From Aromatoleum toluclasticum ATCC 700605 (GTDB lineage Bacteria; Pseudomonadota; Gammaproteobacteria; Burkholderiales; Rhodocyclaceae): a stretch of DNA of 64,000 bases. Location of the stretch: NCBI RefSeq assembly GCF_000378245.1, contig NZ_KB899496.1, positions 280,216-344,215 on the forward strand, read 5' to 3'. The position numbers were made by a program, and so were the translations under genes. Of the stretch, positions 54,786 through 64,000 are shown in pieces. Under the pieces are notes generated by a model that saw nothing but the letters and a program-made list of their open reading frames with translations, was not told the origin of the DNA and searched no databases. Positions within the stretch are counted from its first letter, which is position 1; every line of letters starts with the position of its first letter.

Positions 54786-55331
54786 TCAGGCGGCGACCCG
54801 CAGTTCGACCTTCGGGAAGTCGATGTCGACGCGGCTGGCCTTGCCGAGGATGTTCGTCAGGATGTTCATGCCGACGTGGGTGATGATCTCGACGATCTCC
54901 GCATCGCCGTAGCCGACGGTGCGGACGTCGGCCAGCTCGGCCGCTGTGACCTCGCCGGAGTGCGCGACGAGGGCACGGGCAAACCTCACGGCTGCAGCGG
55001 CCTTCGTGTCCTGGCTGCCGCCCGCCCGGTTGGCTTCGATCTCCGCGTTGTCGAGGCCCACCTTGCGGCCGATTGCGGTGTGCGCCGACAAGCAGTACTG
55101 GCAGGCATTCTGCTGCGCCAGGGCGAGGGCAATGCGCTCGCGGGTCAGTGCGTCGAGGCTGCCGGCGCTGGCGATGCCGTGCAGGCCAAGGAAGGCCTTG
55201 AGGGCATCCGGTGAATTCGCGAAGACCTTCAGGAAGTTCGGGACGATGCCGAGCCGAGACTGGATCGCGTCGAAAAGCGCCTTCTGTTCAGCGTTGGCGG
55301 TCTCGTGCGTGACGACGTTGATGCGGGCCAT
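54786..55331 (-). CDS. AhpD-like carboxymuconolactone decarboxylase family protein
   Basis: 181 residues. RLGIVPNFLKVFANSPDALK, RERIALALAQQNACQYCLSAH (CxxC-x3-His) and AEIVEIITHVGMNILTNILG. The ATG at 55331 has an AAGGAGAAAC site. It is divergent from a LysR regulator and 57 nt upstream of the PNPOx-FNR gene, so these two genes probably form a LysR-controlled thiol/flavin redox unit. Confidence 0.92.
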   Translation of the reverse strand: MARINVVTHETANAEQKALFDAIQSRLGIVPNFLKVFANSPDALKAFLGLHGIASAGSLDALTRERIALALAQQNACQYCLSAHTAIGRKVGLDNAEIEANRAGGSQDTKAAAAVRFARALVAHSGEVTAAELADVRTVGYGDAEIVEIITHVGMNILTNILGKASRVDIDFPKVELRVAA

Positions 55332-55463
55332 GATGTTTCTCCTTAGCGGTGGTGAGGGGACTGAGGTGTCGCTGTACCGTCGACGGTCACCACTTTGCCA
55401 AAGGCGATTGAAGGAAAGAATGGCCGTACAATGCAATTCATTATTCCGTTTGCCGTAATACTG

Positions 55464-56369
55464 ATGGACCGCTTTCACCTGATGAACGTCTTTGTCGCAG
55501 TCGCCGAGGCGCAGAGCTTTGCCGGGGCGGCCCGTCGTCTGAGGCTTTCGCCGCCCGCTGTGACGCGCGCCGTGGTTGCACTCGAAGAGCGCCTGGGCGT
55601 GCGTCTGCTCGCCCGCACTACGCGTGTCGTGCGGGTAACCGAAGCCGGTGCGCGCTACCTGGAGGATGCGCGCCGCATCATGGTTGAACTGGACGAGGCC
55701 GATGCCGCCGCAACGGGCATCAACGCCACTCCGCGCGGGCATCTGACGGTCACGGCGCCGGTGCTCTTCGGCAAGCTGCACGTAATGCCGATCATTACCG
55801 AGTATCAGGCCGCGTTCGATCAAACCACGGTGTCCGCGCTGTTCGTCGATCGGATTGTGAACCTCGTGGATGAGGGAATGGATGTTGGCGTCCGTATCGG
55901 CGAACTGCCTGACTCGTCGCTGCGTGCCATCCGTGTCGGGTACGTGCGACGGATCGTGGTCGGCGCTCCGGCCTATCTCCATCAGCATGGAGCTCCGCAA
56001 TCGCCAAACGATCTTGGTGGTCATCGCCTGATCGCCTCCAGCGGCATCTCGCCGACGAACGATTGGGTTTTCGCGGGAGCATATGGGAAGCTCACCGTGC
56101 GTGTGCAGCCACAGATCGTCGTGAATACCAATGACGGTCCGCTCGAGGCTGCATGCCGCGGCTATGGACTGACGCGCTTGTTGTCCTATCAGGTGGCACC
56201 CCAACTCGAATCGGGGGAACTGAGGGCAGTGCTCCAAGGTTACGAAGGAACCAAACTGCCGGTGCATGTCATCCACCGTGAGGGCCGCCACGCGTCTGCC
56301 AAAGTGCGAAGTTTCGTCGACCTCGCAGTCGAGACGCTGCGTGCTGACCGGGCCCTCAACCCGGACTGA
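55464..56369 (+). CDS. LysR family transcriptional regulator
   Basis: 301 residues. Winged helix MNVFVAVAEAQSFAGAARRL, then LSPPAVTRAVVALEERLGVR. The effector domain has GHLTVTAPVLFGKLHVMPII and DEGMDVGVRIGELPDSSLRAI, as in LysR proteins controlling detoxification genes. ATG 55464 is chosen by family length; ATG 55431 is a possible earlier start. The dyad ATTATTCCG-TTTG-CCGTAAT directly before it may be the LysR site. Divergent to the AhpD-like gene. Confidence 0.9.
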   Translation: MDRFHLMNVFVAVAEAQSFAGAARRLRLSPPAVTRAVVALEERLGVRLLARTTRVVRVTEAGARYLEDARRIMVELDEADAAATGINATPRGHLTVTAPVLFGKLHVMPIITEYQAAFDQTTVSALFVDRIVNLVDEGMDVGVRIGELPDSSLRAIRVGYVRRIVVGAPAYLHQHGAPQSPNDLGGHRLIASSGISPTNDWVFAGAYGKLTVRVQPQIVVNTNDGPLEAACRGYGLTRLLSYQVAPQLESGELRAVLQGYEGTKLPVHVIHREGRHASAKVRSFVDLAVETLRADRALNPD

Positions 56370-56654
56370 GTGGTTGAGGGGGGTAGGGAAGCGGGTTCTG
56401 AATGGGGCGAAACAGAGTCGGCGCGGCGGTCCTTGCTCGTTCAAAGGGGGTTAATGTCAAGTTCTGGCGGTGCGAAGGACGTGCCGGAGAGTAGGGTGGG
56501 GCAGCAGAACCACACAGCATGACGAGCGAGTTATACTTTTGGCATGGAACGGATGCCCCATGAAAGAGGTATATTCTTGTCAGCAACCGTGTCCTGCTAC
56601 GGCGCGCTACTTCAAGCGGTATTCCTTTTTTCGCAGTCCGAAATTGACCAGAAC

Positions 56655-56906
56655 ATGGCAAACAACAAGACTACTGGCAGCAAGGCCGCAACCGCGGCGT
56701 CGAAGACGTTGCAGAGCAATTCGACCGGCGCAAAATCGAAGACCGCTGCCGCGAGCACGTTGTCACAAACGGGCGCACCGAAAAAGCAAACCTCGGCGCC
56801 TGCAGCGTCGGCAGCATCCAAAGTCCTTCAGGACAGCCGGACCAGCGCTCAGTCGAAAACCGCTGCGGCCAGCGCACTAGCCCAGGCAAAAGGCAAGAAG
56901 AAGTAG
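56655..56906 (+). CDS. Small Ala/Ser/Lys-rich repeat protein
   Basis: 83 residues consisting of two tandem units of the form KAATAASKTLQ-x8-AKSKTAAASTLSQ. No hydrophobic core, strongly basic ending KGKKK. The composition suggests a DNA- or RNA-associated helical protein, but no function is known to me. ATG 56655 opens MANNKTTGS; the frame upstream to 56544 starts with MERMPHERG and is unlikely. A TATACT element at about 56531 may be its promoter. Confidence 0.65.
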   Translation: MANNKTTGSKAATAASKTLQSNSTGAKSKTAAASTLSQTGAPKKQTSAPAASAASKVLQDSRTSAQSKTAAASALAQAKGKKK

Positions 56907-57425
56907 GCGGCTTCGAAGTCGACCGGCCCAGGACCCATGATCACTTCATCTTAGATCCGGCTAACTCGTCGGTGGGTTCCATCCAACGATTCGTCGCGCG
57001 CCAGCGATCGACACTTTGGACTGCTGGCACGCCGCGGCAATCCGAGCCCGTACCACACCGCGCGCGCCATATCGGCGAAGCTGGCTAGATCAGCGTGTTC
57101 ATGTGTCCACCCGCAATGGATACGGGGGTAATGTCAGAAGTTTCGCCAACCTTCGATGATTACCGACGAATCTGACTTCGACACCGGGTTCATGTGACGA
57201 CTCTACCAAAACGGTGGAGTGAGAGCACTTGAGGGCGGGGTGACGAGGACGCTAACGATAGACGCGCTCCGCCTCGACGCCTCTGCTTCGCGTGAGCCAC
57301 TACCCCATAGCGACCGGGGCGGGTGTGGGCGTGTAGGTAGTTCTACGCAGAGCGTCACGAAACTTTGCGAATTTCCACCTGCATGCGTTCCGAATACCCT
57401 TCGGTATCGCTTACTGGTGGCCACT
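56907..57425 (+). other. Gene-free region
   Basis: About 520 nt. I see no gene or repeat. The 57219-57425 part is open in frame with the next gene but has no protein-like character. Confidence 0.5.
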
Positions 57426-57926
57426 ATGAAACTCCTGTCTCTGCTGCAATCAACTATCGTATTGCAATGGATCCGCGGCATACGGGTGAACCATTTGATG
57501 ACGAGTCTGCTGTTCGCCCTCGCAGCCACAGGCGCAGAGGCGCAGACCCCCACGTTAGGCGAGGCGACCTGGATATGCTGGTATGCAAAGGGAACGCATG
57601 TGCACTGTCGCCTTGGAATCGAGGAGTCGGCAGCCGTCTCAAGCGCGGGGTCGTCCTCGACCCATTCAGCCCCAGTTGACACCGTCCCGGAAGGCAGACG
57701 TCCACTCCCTAAACTTGTGCGCACAATCCTGTCCGATCCGGGAAAGCTTGCCGGGCGGACCATTACAATTCCGCTGTTTACCGAATCCGATGATCGGGCG
57801 TTTGTGCGCGAACTCGCGGAAGCAGTAATGTGTGGTGCAAGAAAAGTGTGCAGCGTGCTGTTCGTCGATACGCCGACCGAGATCGCTTTGACCATGGATA
57901 TGCTCGCGGATCCCGCACTCAACTGA
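57426..57926 (+). CDS. Exported hypothetical protein
   Basis: About 166 residues from ATG 57426, or 142 from ATG 57498 where a cleaner signal peptide (LFALAATGAEAQ) begins. The mature part has TWICWYAKGTHVHCRLGIEE with Cys, RPLPKLVRTILSDPGKLAGR, TITIPLFTESDDRAFVRELA and AVMCGARKVCSVLFVD. Four cysteines suggest two disulfides in the periplasm. I do not recognise the family. No clear operon partner. Confidence 0.6.
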   Translation: MKLLSLLQSTIVLQWIRGIRVNHLMTSLLFALAATGAEAQTPTLGEATWICWYAKGTHVHCRLGIEESAAVSSAGSSSTHSAPVDTVPEGRRPLPKLVRTILSDPGKLAGRTITIPLFTESDDRAFVRELAEAVMCGARKVCSVLFVDTPTEIALTMDMLADPALN

Positions 57927-58194
57927 CGTTGAGTCGCCTGCTCGGAAGCAAGACGTGCCGAACTAACATGAATCAGGGGTGAAGCCGAGCAGCTTCCGAG
58001 TTACCGTCCACGAGCCCAGGTTCACCCTTCCCCCACAGGCTTGGCTCCGCCCCATGGTGAGCTCCCCTCGAAGTCGTCGGCGTCGCTTAAGACCGCGCAC
58101 ACCGCCACCGTGAGCAGTTCACTCAGCCGATGGCGTGTCTGCTGCGTATTGCGCAAGTCCTCGAGCCCCTCGAATGCCTCGATCTAGGATCGCC

Positions 58195-58645
58195 GTCTAT
58201 GATAACCGGTCGATCCGCCGCTTTGTCGGCATCGATCTGGCGCGCGAGTCGGCAACGGCGCGGCTCAACTTCCGGCGTGTCCTCGAGACTCACGAGCTGA
58301 CACGCAAGATCTTCGAGACGATCACCGCTCACCCTGCAAAGGAAGGCTTGATAATGCGCGAAAGCACCATCGTCGATGCCACCCTGATCGCCGTGCCGCC
58401 CTCGACGAAGAATCGGGAGCAAGCCCGCGACCCCGAAATGCATCAAGCCAAGAAAGGCAGGCAGTGGCACTCCGGCATGAAGGCGCACATCGGTGTCGAC
58501 GCCGATTCCGGTCTGCTCCATACGCTGGTAACCGCCAGATCGACGACAGCCTCGACGGTCACGGTCCGCCGTTCGTTCGCCGGGAGATGTTTCGAACGGG
58601 CGGCGCCCAGAAAAACAAGCCTACGTTCATCTGAAAGGCATGACC
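58195..58645 (+). pseudogene. IS5-family transposase remnant
   Basis: Frame-conserved pieces of an IS5-type DDE transposase: FVGIDLARES, then NFRRVLETHELTRKIFETIT, LIMRESTIVDATLIAVPPST, KNREQARDPEMHQAKKGRQW and MKAHIGVDADSG. The expected VPDATTLL-type segment after ARES is missing, the frame is lost after HTLVTA (about 58534) and neither terminal inverted repeat nor the full 5' end is visible. A dead, truncated insertion. Confidence 0.85.
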
Positions 58646-58671
58646 GACGACCACGCGGGTCTGCGCTGTAG

Positions 58672-58971
58672 TCATGTTCGACGACAATGAACATATGCAT
58701 GAGTATGTAAATAACCATTGAATTTAAATGGTTTTATTGTGATTCCCGTCACTTCCCCGGCAAACGTTGTAATGCCGCAGGTCATCGTGAAAGATGGCTT
58801 GCCCCACCGCTCGGGATGGTAGGCTATGCGCGCGCAGACTCCGGGCAGACGGTTGTTCCGTGGGGACGAATCAAGGCAAGGGATGCGGCTCATGGCGGGG
58901 GCACGCAGTAGTCGATCTCCAAGTGAACGGGCGGTGGACCGAAAGAAAAGAGTTAGTCAGGGAGAAGGGGA
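58672..58971 (+). other. Intergenic region with AT-rich hairpin
   Basis: About 300 nt. An AT-rich hairpin lies at 58713-58733 (AACCATT, 7-nt loop, AATGGTT followed by TTATTG). The right half ends with GGGAGAAGGGG before the next start. No gene seen. Confidence 0.45.
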
Positions 58972-59343
58972 ATGAAAGCGCCGATTGTCGACGACGAGAG
59001 CTCCAAGCCGGAACTCCTGACGCACCAGCTCGCGATTCTCGGATATTTCCAACTGGTGGCGTGTCCGCGGGCTGCCGACGCCATGCATGTCCTCGATGTA
59101 GGGATCGATCCGATCGGGTCGATCCCTTGCGATCTCCAGATCCTGACGCGATTGCGGCTCAAGAACATCGACCTGTCAATTGACGACTTTGGTACGGGAC
59201 ACACCGCGCTCACTGAGCAGCGTGACATCCCATTCAAAGAGCCCGAGATCGATCGCGCCTTTGTCCACTGTGCTTCGCGGGAGGCATCCTTGCTCATGGC
59301 TTGCGAGCCGCACTACGGCGAAGTGGCGACGTCGCACGCATGA
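58972..59343 (+). pseudogene. Truncated receiver-EAL fragment
   Basis: 123 codons. The N-terminal ~45 residues look like a CheY-type receiver start (APIVDDESSKPELLTHQLAI, then LGYFQLVACPRAADAMHVLD), lacking the phospho-Asp region. It then jumps to the C-terminal part of an EAL domain (LKNIDLSIDDFGTGHTALTE, then KEPEIDRAFVH). Over 200 residues in between are missing. Probably the remains of a response-regulator phosphodiesterase by internal deletion. It overlaps the cheW start by 4 nt, so it may still be translated as a leader. Confidence 0.75.
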
Positions 59344-59810
59344 CTATGCCCGAGCCGCTGGTCGTGTTCACCTTGGTCGGGGCGCGCTACGCCGTGCCCC
59401 TCTCCAGAGTCGAGCGGGTGGTCCGCGCGGTTGAAATCACACGTCTGCCAGCTGCGCCGGAAATCGTCCTAGGCATCATAAACGTGCACGGCTGCGTGAT
59501 GCCGGTCGTCGATACGCGCAAGCGTTTCGGTTTGCCGCAGCGGTCGATCGGACCGCAGGACCAGTTCATCATCGCGCACACGATGCGGCGCATCGTTGCG
59601 CTGGTGGTCGACTCCGCCGTCGACGTGATGCCCTGCGATCCCGCGCAGCGGGTGGCGGCCGAGCACATCCTGCCTGAGTTCGCGCAGCTCGCCGGCGTCG
59701 TCAAGCTCGCCGACGGCATGATCCTCGTGCACGATCTCGACGGATTCCTGTCCCTCGACGAGGAGCACGCCCTGGATGAAGCGATGGGCGCCGCAGGGGG
59801 GATGCCGTGA
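59340..59810 (+). CDS. CheW-like chemosensory coupling protein (WspB-like)
   Basis: 156 residues. CheW fold: VVFTLVGARYAVPLSRVERV, LGIINVHGCVMPVVDTRKRF and RRIVALVVDSAVDVM. CheW-type proteins join receptors to CheA. Starts at ATG 59340 overlapping the remnant upstream and ends 4 nt into the CheR gene, so it opens the chemosensory operon. Confidence 0.92.
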   Translation: MTMPEPLVVFTLVGARYAVPLSRVERVVRAVEITRLPAAPEIVLGIINVHGCVMPVVDTRKRFGLPQRSIGPQDQFIIAHTMRRIVALVVDSAVDVMPCDPAQRVAAEHILPEFAQLAGVVKLADGMILVHDLDGFLSLDEEHALDEAMGAAGGMP

Positions 59811-61309
59811 GCGAGGGCGCCGCGAGCGCAATCCTTGAACGCCTCAGCCAGCTGCTCGCCAGGCAGCTGGGGCTGAACTTCACGCCCAGGCGCAGTGCGG
59901 ATTTGCTGCGCGGCATGCGTTACGCGGCCCGCGAATTCGGTTTCGAGCAGGTGGATGACTGTATCCGATGGCTACTGTCTGCGCCGCTCAGCCAGCGCCA
60001 GATCGAGGTTCTCGCGAGCCACCTCACAGTGGGAGAGACTTATTTCCTTCGTGACACGCGGCTCTTCGACGTCCTCGAAGCGCACGTGCTGCCCGAGTTG
60101 ATCGAATCGCGCCACAGGAGCGAGCGGCGGCTGCGCGTCTGGAGCGCGGCATGCTGTACGGGCGAGGAAGCGTATTCCCTGGCGATCACGCTGCGCAAGG
60201 CGCTTCCCGATCAGGAGCGATGGCACGTGACGGTGCAGGGCTCGGACATCAATCCGAGATTTCTGCAAAAAGCGCGCCACGCGGTGTTCAGCGAATGGTC
60301 CTTTCGGGGCACCCCGCCCAACTTCCGGATGCGTTACTGCGTCCCCGCCGGCGAGGGTCGCTGGCAGCTGCGGGCCGAGATCCGGGAAATGGTGGATTTC
60401 TTCCCGCTCAACCTGGCTGAAGACGTCTATCCCTCGTTGCTGAACCAGACCAACGCGGTGGATCTGATTCTGTGCCGCAACGTCCTGATCTACTTTACGG
60501 CGGAGCAAGCCGCGCAGGTGATCCGCAACCTCGCGCATTGCCTCGTCGAAGGCGGTTGGCTCGTGGTGGGCCCCAACGAGCTGTCGCTCGTCGTACTGTC
60601 CGAACTGGTGCCCGTGCATTTCCCCGGGGTGATCCTGTACCGCAAGGACTCCTCGCACTCACGTGTGGCCGCGGCCCGTTCGCCGCGCGCACAAACGCCT
60701 CCGCCAATGGAGCCGAACGCCGTGCCGGGCGCCTCCGCGTTTGTGGCCGCGGCGCCGTCCTTGCCGCGCGAGCCGATGAAGGCAGCCGGGACGGAAGCCG
60801 CTGCCGGTCCGTACGAACAGGCCCGGGTGCATTACGAGCAGGGCCGCTATGCTGAAGCGGCGGCGTTGCTCGCCGAGTTCGAATCCGCCGCCGCCATAGG
60901 CACCCCGGCCGCCGCGTTGGTATTGCTTGCGCGCATTAGGGCCAACCAAGGCCAACTCGCCGTGGCCCTCGTGAATTGCGAGCGCGCGATCGCGGCCGAT
61001 AAGTGCGATCCGGTCAGCCATTATCTGCGCGCCAACATCCTGCAGGAGCGAGGGGCACCGGACGAAGCGTTGTCGGCGTACCGACGTGCGCTGTATCTGG
61101 ATCCGGAATTCGTCCTCGCGCATTTCGCGCTGGGGAATCTTGCGCGCAGCCGGGGCGAGTCTGCCGCGGCCAACAAGCATTTCGACAATGCACTCACGCT
61201 CGCGCGAGCGCTCCAGCCTGAGGCGCACCTGCTCGAAGGGGAGGGGCTCACGGCGGGGCGCCTTGCCGCGATCATCGCTGCCTTGCAACAAGCCGAGATG
61301 ACTCCCTGA
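59807..61309 (+). CDS. CheR methyltransferase with C-terminal TPR (WspC-like)
   Basis: 500 residues. CheR core: SHLTVGETYFLRDTRLFDVL, VWSAACCTGEEAYSLAITLR (SAM site), VQGSDINPRFLQKARHAVFS and LILCRNVLIYFTAEQAAQVI. A linker of 70 residues precedes TPR-like repeats (YEQARVHYEQGRYAEAAALL, then YLRANILQERGAPDEALSAY). It methylates glutamates on the receptor; the TPR tail is the WspC pattern. Start GTG 59807. Order CheW-CheR-CheW-MCP-CheA matches alternative-cellular-function systems. Confidence 0.93.
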   Translation: MSEGAASAILERLSQLLARQLGLNFTPRRSADLLRGMRYAAREFGFEQVDDCIRWLLSAPLSQRQIEVLASHLTVGETYFLRDTRLFDVLEAHVLPELIESRHRSERRLRVWSAACCTGEEAYSLAITLRKALPDQERWHVTVQGSDINPRFLQKARHAVFSEWSFRGTPPNFRMRYCVPAGEGRWQLRAEIREMVDFFPLNLAEDVYPSLLNQTNAVDLILCRNVLIYFTAEQAAQVIRNLAHCLVEGGWLVVGPNELSLVVLSELVPVHFPGVILYRKDSSHSRVAAARSPRAQTPPPMEPNAVPGASAFVAAAPSLPREPMKAAGTEAAAGPYEQARVHYEQGRYAEAAALLAEFESAAAIGTPAAALVLLARIRANQGQLAVALVNCERAIAADKCDPVSHYLRANILQERGAPDEALSAYRRALYLDPEFVLAHFALGNLARSRGESAAANKHFDNALTLARALQPEAHLLEGEGLTAGRLAAIIAALQQAEMTP

Positions 61310-61339
61310 GCCCCGCCTGCAAGCGATCGCGCTGCCACC

Positions 61340-61885
61340 ATGACACTCTTACCTGATCCCACCCCCGACGACGTCACTCATATTCTGCGTGCCCGAGCCT
61401 TGGCGCTCGCGCGCGAACCCGAGGTTGCGGCATCGGCCGATGCCCGGATCGAGCTGATCGAGTTCGGACTCGCCGACGAGCGCTACGCGATCGAGGCAGC
61501 CTTTGTGCGCGAAGTCCATCCGCTCGAGGACCTCACGCCGCTGCCGTGCACGCCACCCTTCCTGCTTGGATTGGTCAATGTGCGCGGGCGCATCTTGCCG
61601 GTCATTGATCCCAAGAAATTCTTCGAACTGCCCGAGCGGGGCATCACCGACCTGCACGTGATCCTGCTCGTGCAGGCGCGAGGCATGGAGTTCGGCCTGC
61701 TGGCCGACAGCATCGTCGGCGTGCGTACCGTCTCGCGCGACGCCATCCAGTCCTCCCTGCCGACGCTGACCGGCATCCGCGCCGAGTACCTGCTCGGCGT
61801 GACCGCCGAGCGACTGGTCATACTCGCCGCGGAGCGAATTGCAGCAGATCCGCGGATCATCATCGATGAAGAGGTCGATACGTGA
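61340..61885 (+). CDS. CheW-like coupling protein (WspD-like)
   Basis: 181 residues. A 35-residue extension precedes the CheW fold ([58 protein letters not shown]). The longer N-terminus fits WspD-like coupling proteins. Gap of 30 nt after cheR and 53 nt before the MCP gene. Confidence 0.9.
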   Translation: MTLLPDPTPDDVTHILRARALALAREPEVAASADARIELIEFGLADERYAIEAAFVREVHPLEDLTPLPCTPPFLLGLVNVRGRILPVIDPKKFFELPERGITDLHVILLVQARGMEFGLLADSIVGVRTVSRDAIQSSLPTLTGIRAEYLLGVTAERLVILAAERIAADPRIIIDEEVDT

Positions 61886-61938
61886 ACTGGGGCGCAGAAA
61901 AACGGCTATTACCACAGCAGATCAAGGGGGCTGGAACG

Positions 61939-63831
61939 ATGAACCGCTTGCTGGATCTATCGACACGGACCAAGTTGCTGCTGGGATTCGGACTGATGAT
62001 CGTCCTTCTCGTCATCGTGACCGTCGCCGCATATGGCGGGATCGTCGCCACCGAAGCCTCCCAGCGACGGCTTTTTGAAAGGGATTTCACCATCGTCGAT
62101 CGAATCATGGATCTGCGCGCCGACCTGCATCGACAACGCGCCCTGATGCTGGAAATGATCATGACGACGGATACGGTACAGCGGCAGACTTTGGGGCAAG
62201 AGCTCCACAGGTACGATGGCCAGATCGACCGGAGCTTGGCGACATTCGTGGAGGCGGGGCGGAGCGATCCGGCGTTTTCCGCCGGGCTGGCCGACCTGAG
62301 AAGTACTCTCGAAGCCCTTCGCGAGGCGCGCGAGCGGACAATTGCCCTGATCTCCACGGGGAACATGGAGGCAGCGAAGCAGTTCAGTGCAGGCATACAA
62401 ACGCAGCAATTCGAGAAAATCAGGACGCTCGCGCGCGAGTTGAGCGATGCGGCACACGAGCGCGCCCGCGGCGCGGTCGAGGAGTCCGCGGCGCGCGCGC
62501 GCGCGTCGCTGCAGCTGTTCGTCGCGATCGGCGCGCTGGCGCTCTCGCTCGGTGTCGGGCTGGCGGTGTTGTTGAGCCGCATCATCGCCGATCCGCTGAA
62601 ACGGGTGGCCGCCATCGCCGAACGCATCGCCGCGGGCGAGCTCGATGTCACCGTTCCGGCGAGCGCGCGTGCCGACGAAGTCGGCATGCTGATGCAGGCG
62701 TTTGCGCGGATGACCGCTGCACTGCAAGATATGACGGCGGTGGCGGACCGGATTGCGGCGGGTGATCTGGGCGTGAAGGTCACGCCGCGCTCGAAGGATG
62801 ATGCCTTGGGGGCGGCGTTTGCGACGATGGTGGAGACGCTGCAGGGCATGGCGGGGGTGGCGGGTCGGATTGCGGCGGGCGATCTGAGCATCAACGTCGA
62901 GCCGCGCTCGCGCGGCGACGTGCTGGGGGTGGCCTTTGCCGAGATGGTGAAGAATCTGCGCGGGCTGACCACGGAACTGGGCGAAGGGATCGGCGTGCTG
63001 GGTACGTCGGCGAGCGAGATCTCGGCCTCGACGGCGCAGTTTGCTGCGAGCGCCTCGCAGACGGCCGCTGCGGTGGGCGAGACCACCACCACGGTCGAGG
63101 AATTGCGCCAGACCGCCGAGCTGTCAAGCCAGAAGGCGCGGGCGGTGTCGGAAACGGCCCAGAAGGTCGCGCAGGTGGCGCAAAACGGGCGCCAGGCGAC
63201 CGAGCAGACGATCGAGGGGATGGGGCGCATCCGCGAGCAGATGGCGGCGATCACCGACAGCATGCTGCGTCTGAGCGAGCTCAACCAGACGGTGGGCCAG
63301 ATCGTGGCCACGGTCGAGGATCTGGCGGCGCAGTCGAACCTGCTGGCGGTCAATGCCTCGATCGAGGCGGCCAAGGCGGGCGAGTCAGGCAAGGGCTTCG
63401 CGGTCGTCGCGCAGGAGGTCAGGAGTCTGGCCGAGCAGTCGAAGCAGGCGACCGCCCAGGTGCGCACGATCCTCAATGACATCCAGAAGGCGACCAGCGC
63501 GGCGGTACTGGTGACCGAGCAGGGCAGCAAGGCGGTCGAGGCGGGGGTTGCCCAATCGGCGCAGGCGGGGCAGTCGATTCAATCGCTGGCCGCCGGCATG
63601 GGCGAATCGGCGCAGGCGGCGGCGCAGATTTCGGTCTCCAGCCAGCAGCAGCTGGTGGGCGTGGATCAGGTGGCGGCGGCGATGGAGGGGATCCGCCAGG
63701 CGAGCGCGCAGAACGCCGATGGCGCGCGCCAGTTGGAGGGCGCGGCCCACGAGCTGAAGCTGCTGGGCGAGCGGCTCACGCAGATGGTGGCGCGCTACCG
63801 GGTGCACGAGGCGCAGGCGGAGGTCCGGTGA
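61939..63831 (+). CDS. Methyl-accepting chemoreceptor with three HAMP units (WspA-like)
   Basis: 630 residues. Membrane helices at about 12-34 ([20 protein letters not shown]) and 193-215. The ~160-residue periplasmic part is a 4-helix-bundle sensor ([20 protein letters not shown]). HAMP-like units follow: [37 protein letters not shown] and [17 protein letters not shown]. The signalling tip is [20 protein letters not shown], then [20 protein letters not shown]. Three HAMPs in tandem are unusual. The start ATG 61939 is preferred to 61882. Confidence 0.93.
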   Translation: MNRLLDLSTRTKLLLGFGLMIVLLVIVTVAAYGGIVATEASQRRLFERDFTIVDRIMDLRADLHRQRALMLEMIMTTDTVQRQTLGQELHRYDGQIDRSLATFVEAGRSDPAFSAGLADLRSTLEALREARERTIALISTGNMEAAKQFSAGIQTQQFEKIRTLARELSDAAHERARGAVEESAARARASLQLFVAIGALALSLGVGLAVLLSRIIADPLKRVAAIAERIAAGELDVTVPASARADEVGMLMQAFARMTAALQDMTAVADRIAAGDLGVKVTPRSKDDALGAAFATMVETLQGMAGVAGRIAAGDLSINVEPRSRGDVLGVAFAEMVKNLRGLTTELGEGIGVLGTSASEISASTAQFAASASQTAAAVGETTTTVEELRQTAELSSQKARAVSETAQKVAQVAQNGRQATEQTIEGMGRIREQMAAITDSMLRLSELNQTVGQIVATVEDLAAQSNLLAVNASIEAAKAGESGKGFAVVAQEVRSLAEQSKQATAQVRTILNDIQKATSAAVLVTEQGSKAVEAGVAQSAQAGQSIQSLAAGMGESAQAAAQISVSSQQQLVGVDQVAAAMEGIRQASAQNADGARQLEGAAHELKLLGERLTQMVARYRVHEAQAEVR

Positions 63832-64000
63832 GTATGGACGAGCAGGCGTTTCTCGCCAGACTGCGCGCGACCTTCCACGCCGAAGCGGACGAGCACGTGC
63901 GGGCGATCTCGGGCGGGCTGCTGGCGCTCGAGCGCGAGGCCGATCCGCAGGCGCGCGCCCGTGAGCTTGAGACCGTCTTCCGGCACGCGCACAGCCTCAA
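63828..64000 (+). CDS. CheA-type histidine kinase, N-terminal Hpt part (3' partial)
   Basis: 58 codons to the window end. [20 protein letters not shown] and [12 protein letters not shown] are the Hpt helix with the phospho-accepting His (HAHSLKG in the family). Start GTG 63828 overlaps the MCP stop; ATG 63834 is an alternative. Expected to continue as a CheA kinase of the WspE type. Confidence 0.85.
   Translation, partial: MSMDEQAFLARLRATFHAEADEHVRAISGGLLALEREADPQARARELETVFRHAHSL

Noticed and set aside
57219..57425. N-terminal extension of the protein at 57426
   Set aside because: The extra 69 codons look non-coding and lie before a normal export signal.

Overview
The window is a contiguous, very GC-rich bacterial chromosome segment with no rRNA, tRNA or CRISPR array. 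Its gene families (SelO, RatA/RnfH, OmpW, arsenosugar genes, CzcE, abundant CheW/CheR/MCP genes) and REP-like dyads suggest a betaproteobacterium, most likely of the Rhodocyclales (Azoarcus/Thauera/Aromatoleum type). That placement is inference from family content, not a computed one.

Layout. 1-9.1 kb is housekeeping: the end of a peptide-type ABC permease pair, selO, smpB, ratA/rnfH-like genes, a DUF4124 protein, guaB (clear promoter and terminator) and guaA. An AT-richer, gene-free scar follows guaA. 9.6-21.5 kb holds a Tat-exported multicopper oxidase, a LysE exporter, a three-gene SMC/kleisin (Mks-like) operon read from behind prfB (with the RF2 programmed frameshift), ompW, an acetyltransferase, and map coupled to a ParD-like gene. 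21.5-26.8 kb is a minus-strand operon: DUF302 protein, YeeE/YedE transporter, a VTT-membrane/FAD-oxidoreductase fusion and two arsenosugar-type glycosyltransferases. 26.8-29.3 kb has a dehalogenase, two AhpD-like proteins and a TetR regulator with matching palindromes. 29.3-32.1 kb is an operon of HD-GYP phosphodiesterase, NrtS, ECF sigma factor, zinc-finger anti-sigma-like protein and YiiX-like hydrolase. 32.1-43.6 kb carries two Cys-rich NPCAAK-repeat proteins (one a cytochrome c), a five-heme cytochrome, DUF3179, a mercury locus (merF, merR, merA, MerP-like, porin-like, NHL protein) and a CzcE-like protein. 43.7-53.4 kb carries an AraC/AhpD-like pair, a Tat isochorismatase-like hydrolase, arsS-arsM-pstSCAB, a decayed flavoprotein gene and a second YeeE/YedE transporter. 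53.4-58.6 kb has a PNPOx-FNR fusion, a LysR/AhpD-like pair, small unknowns and an IS5-type remnant. 59-64 kb is a Wsp/ACF-like chemosensory operon cut by the window end.

Main discovery. One bipartite promoter-like motif, TGTAAGG(A/G)T - 13 or 14 nt - CGACCAAT, occurs eight times between 26.8 and 52.1 kb. Each copy sits just upstream of, and points at, a gene or operon. One copy precedes the operon encoding the ECF sigma factor. I infer an autoregulated ECF regulon of about 24 genes that links arsenosugar synthesis, sulfur-compound transport, phosphate-type uptake, NPCAAK-repeat proteins, a multiheme cytochrome, CzcE and a cyclic-di-GMP phosphodiesterase. The mercury genes interleaved with it have their own MerR-type promoters with 19-bp spacers.
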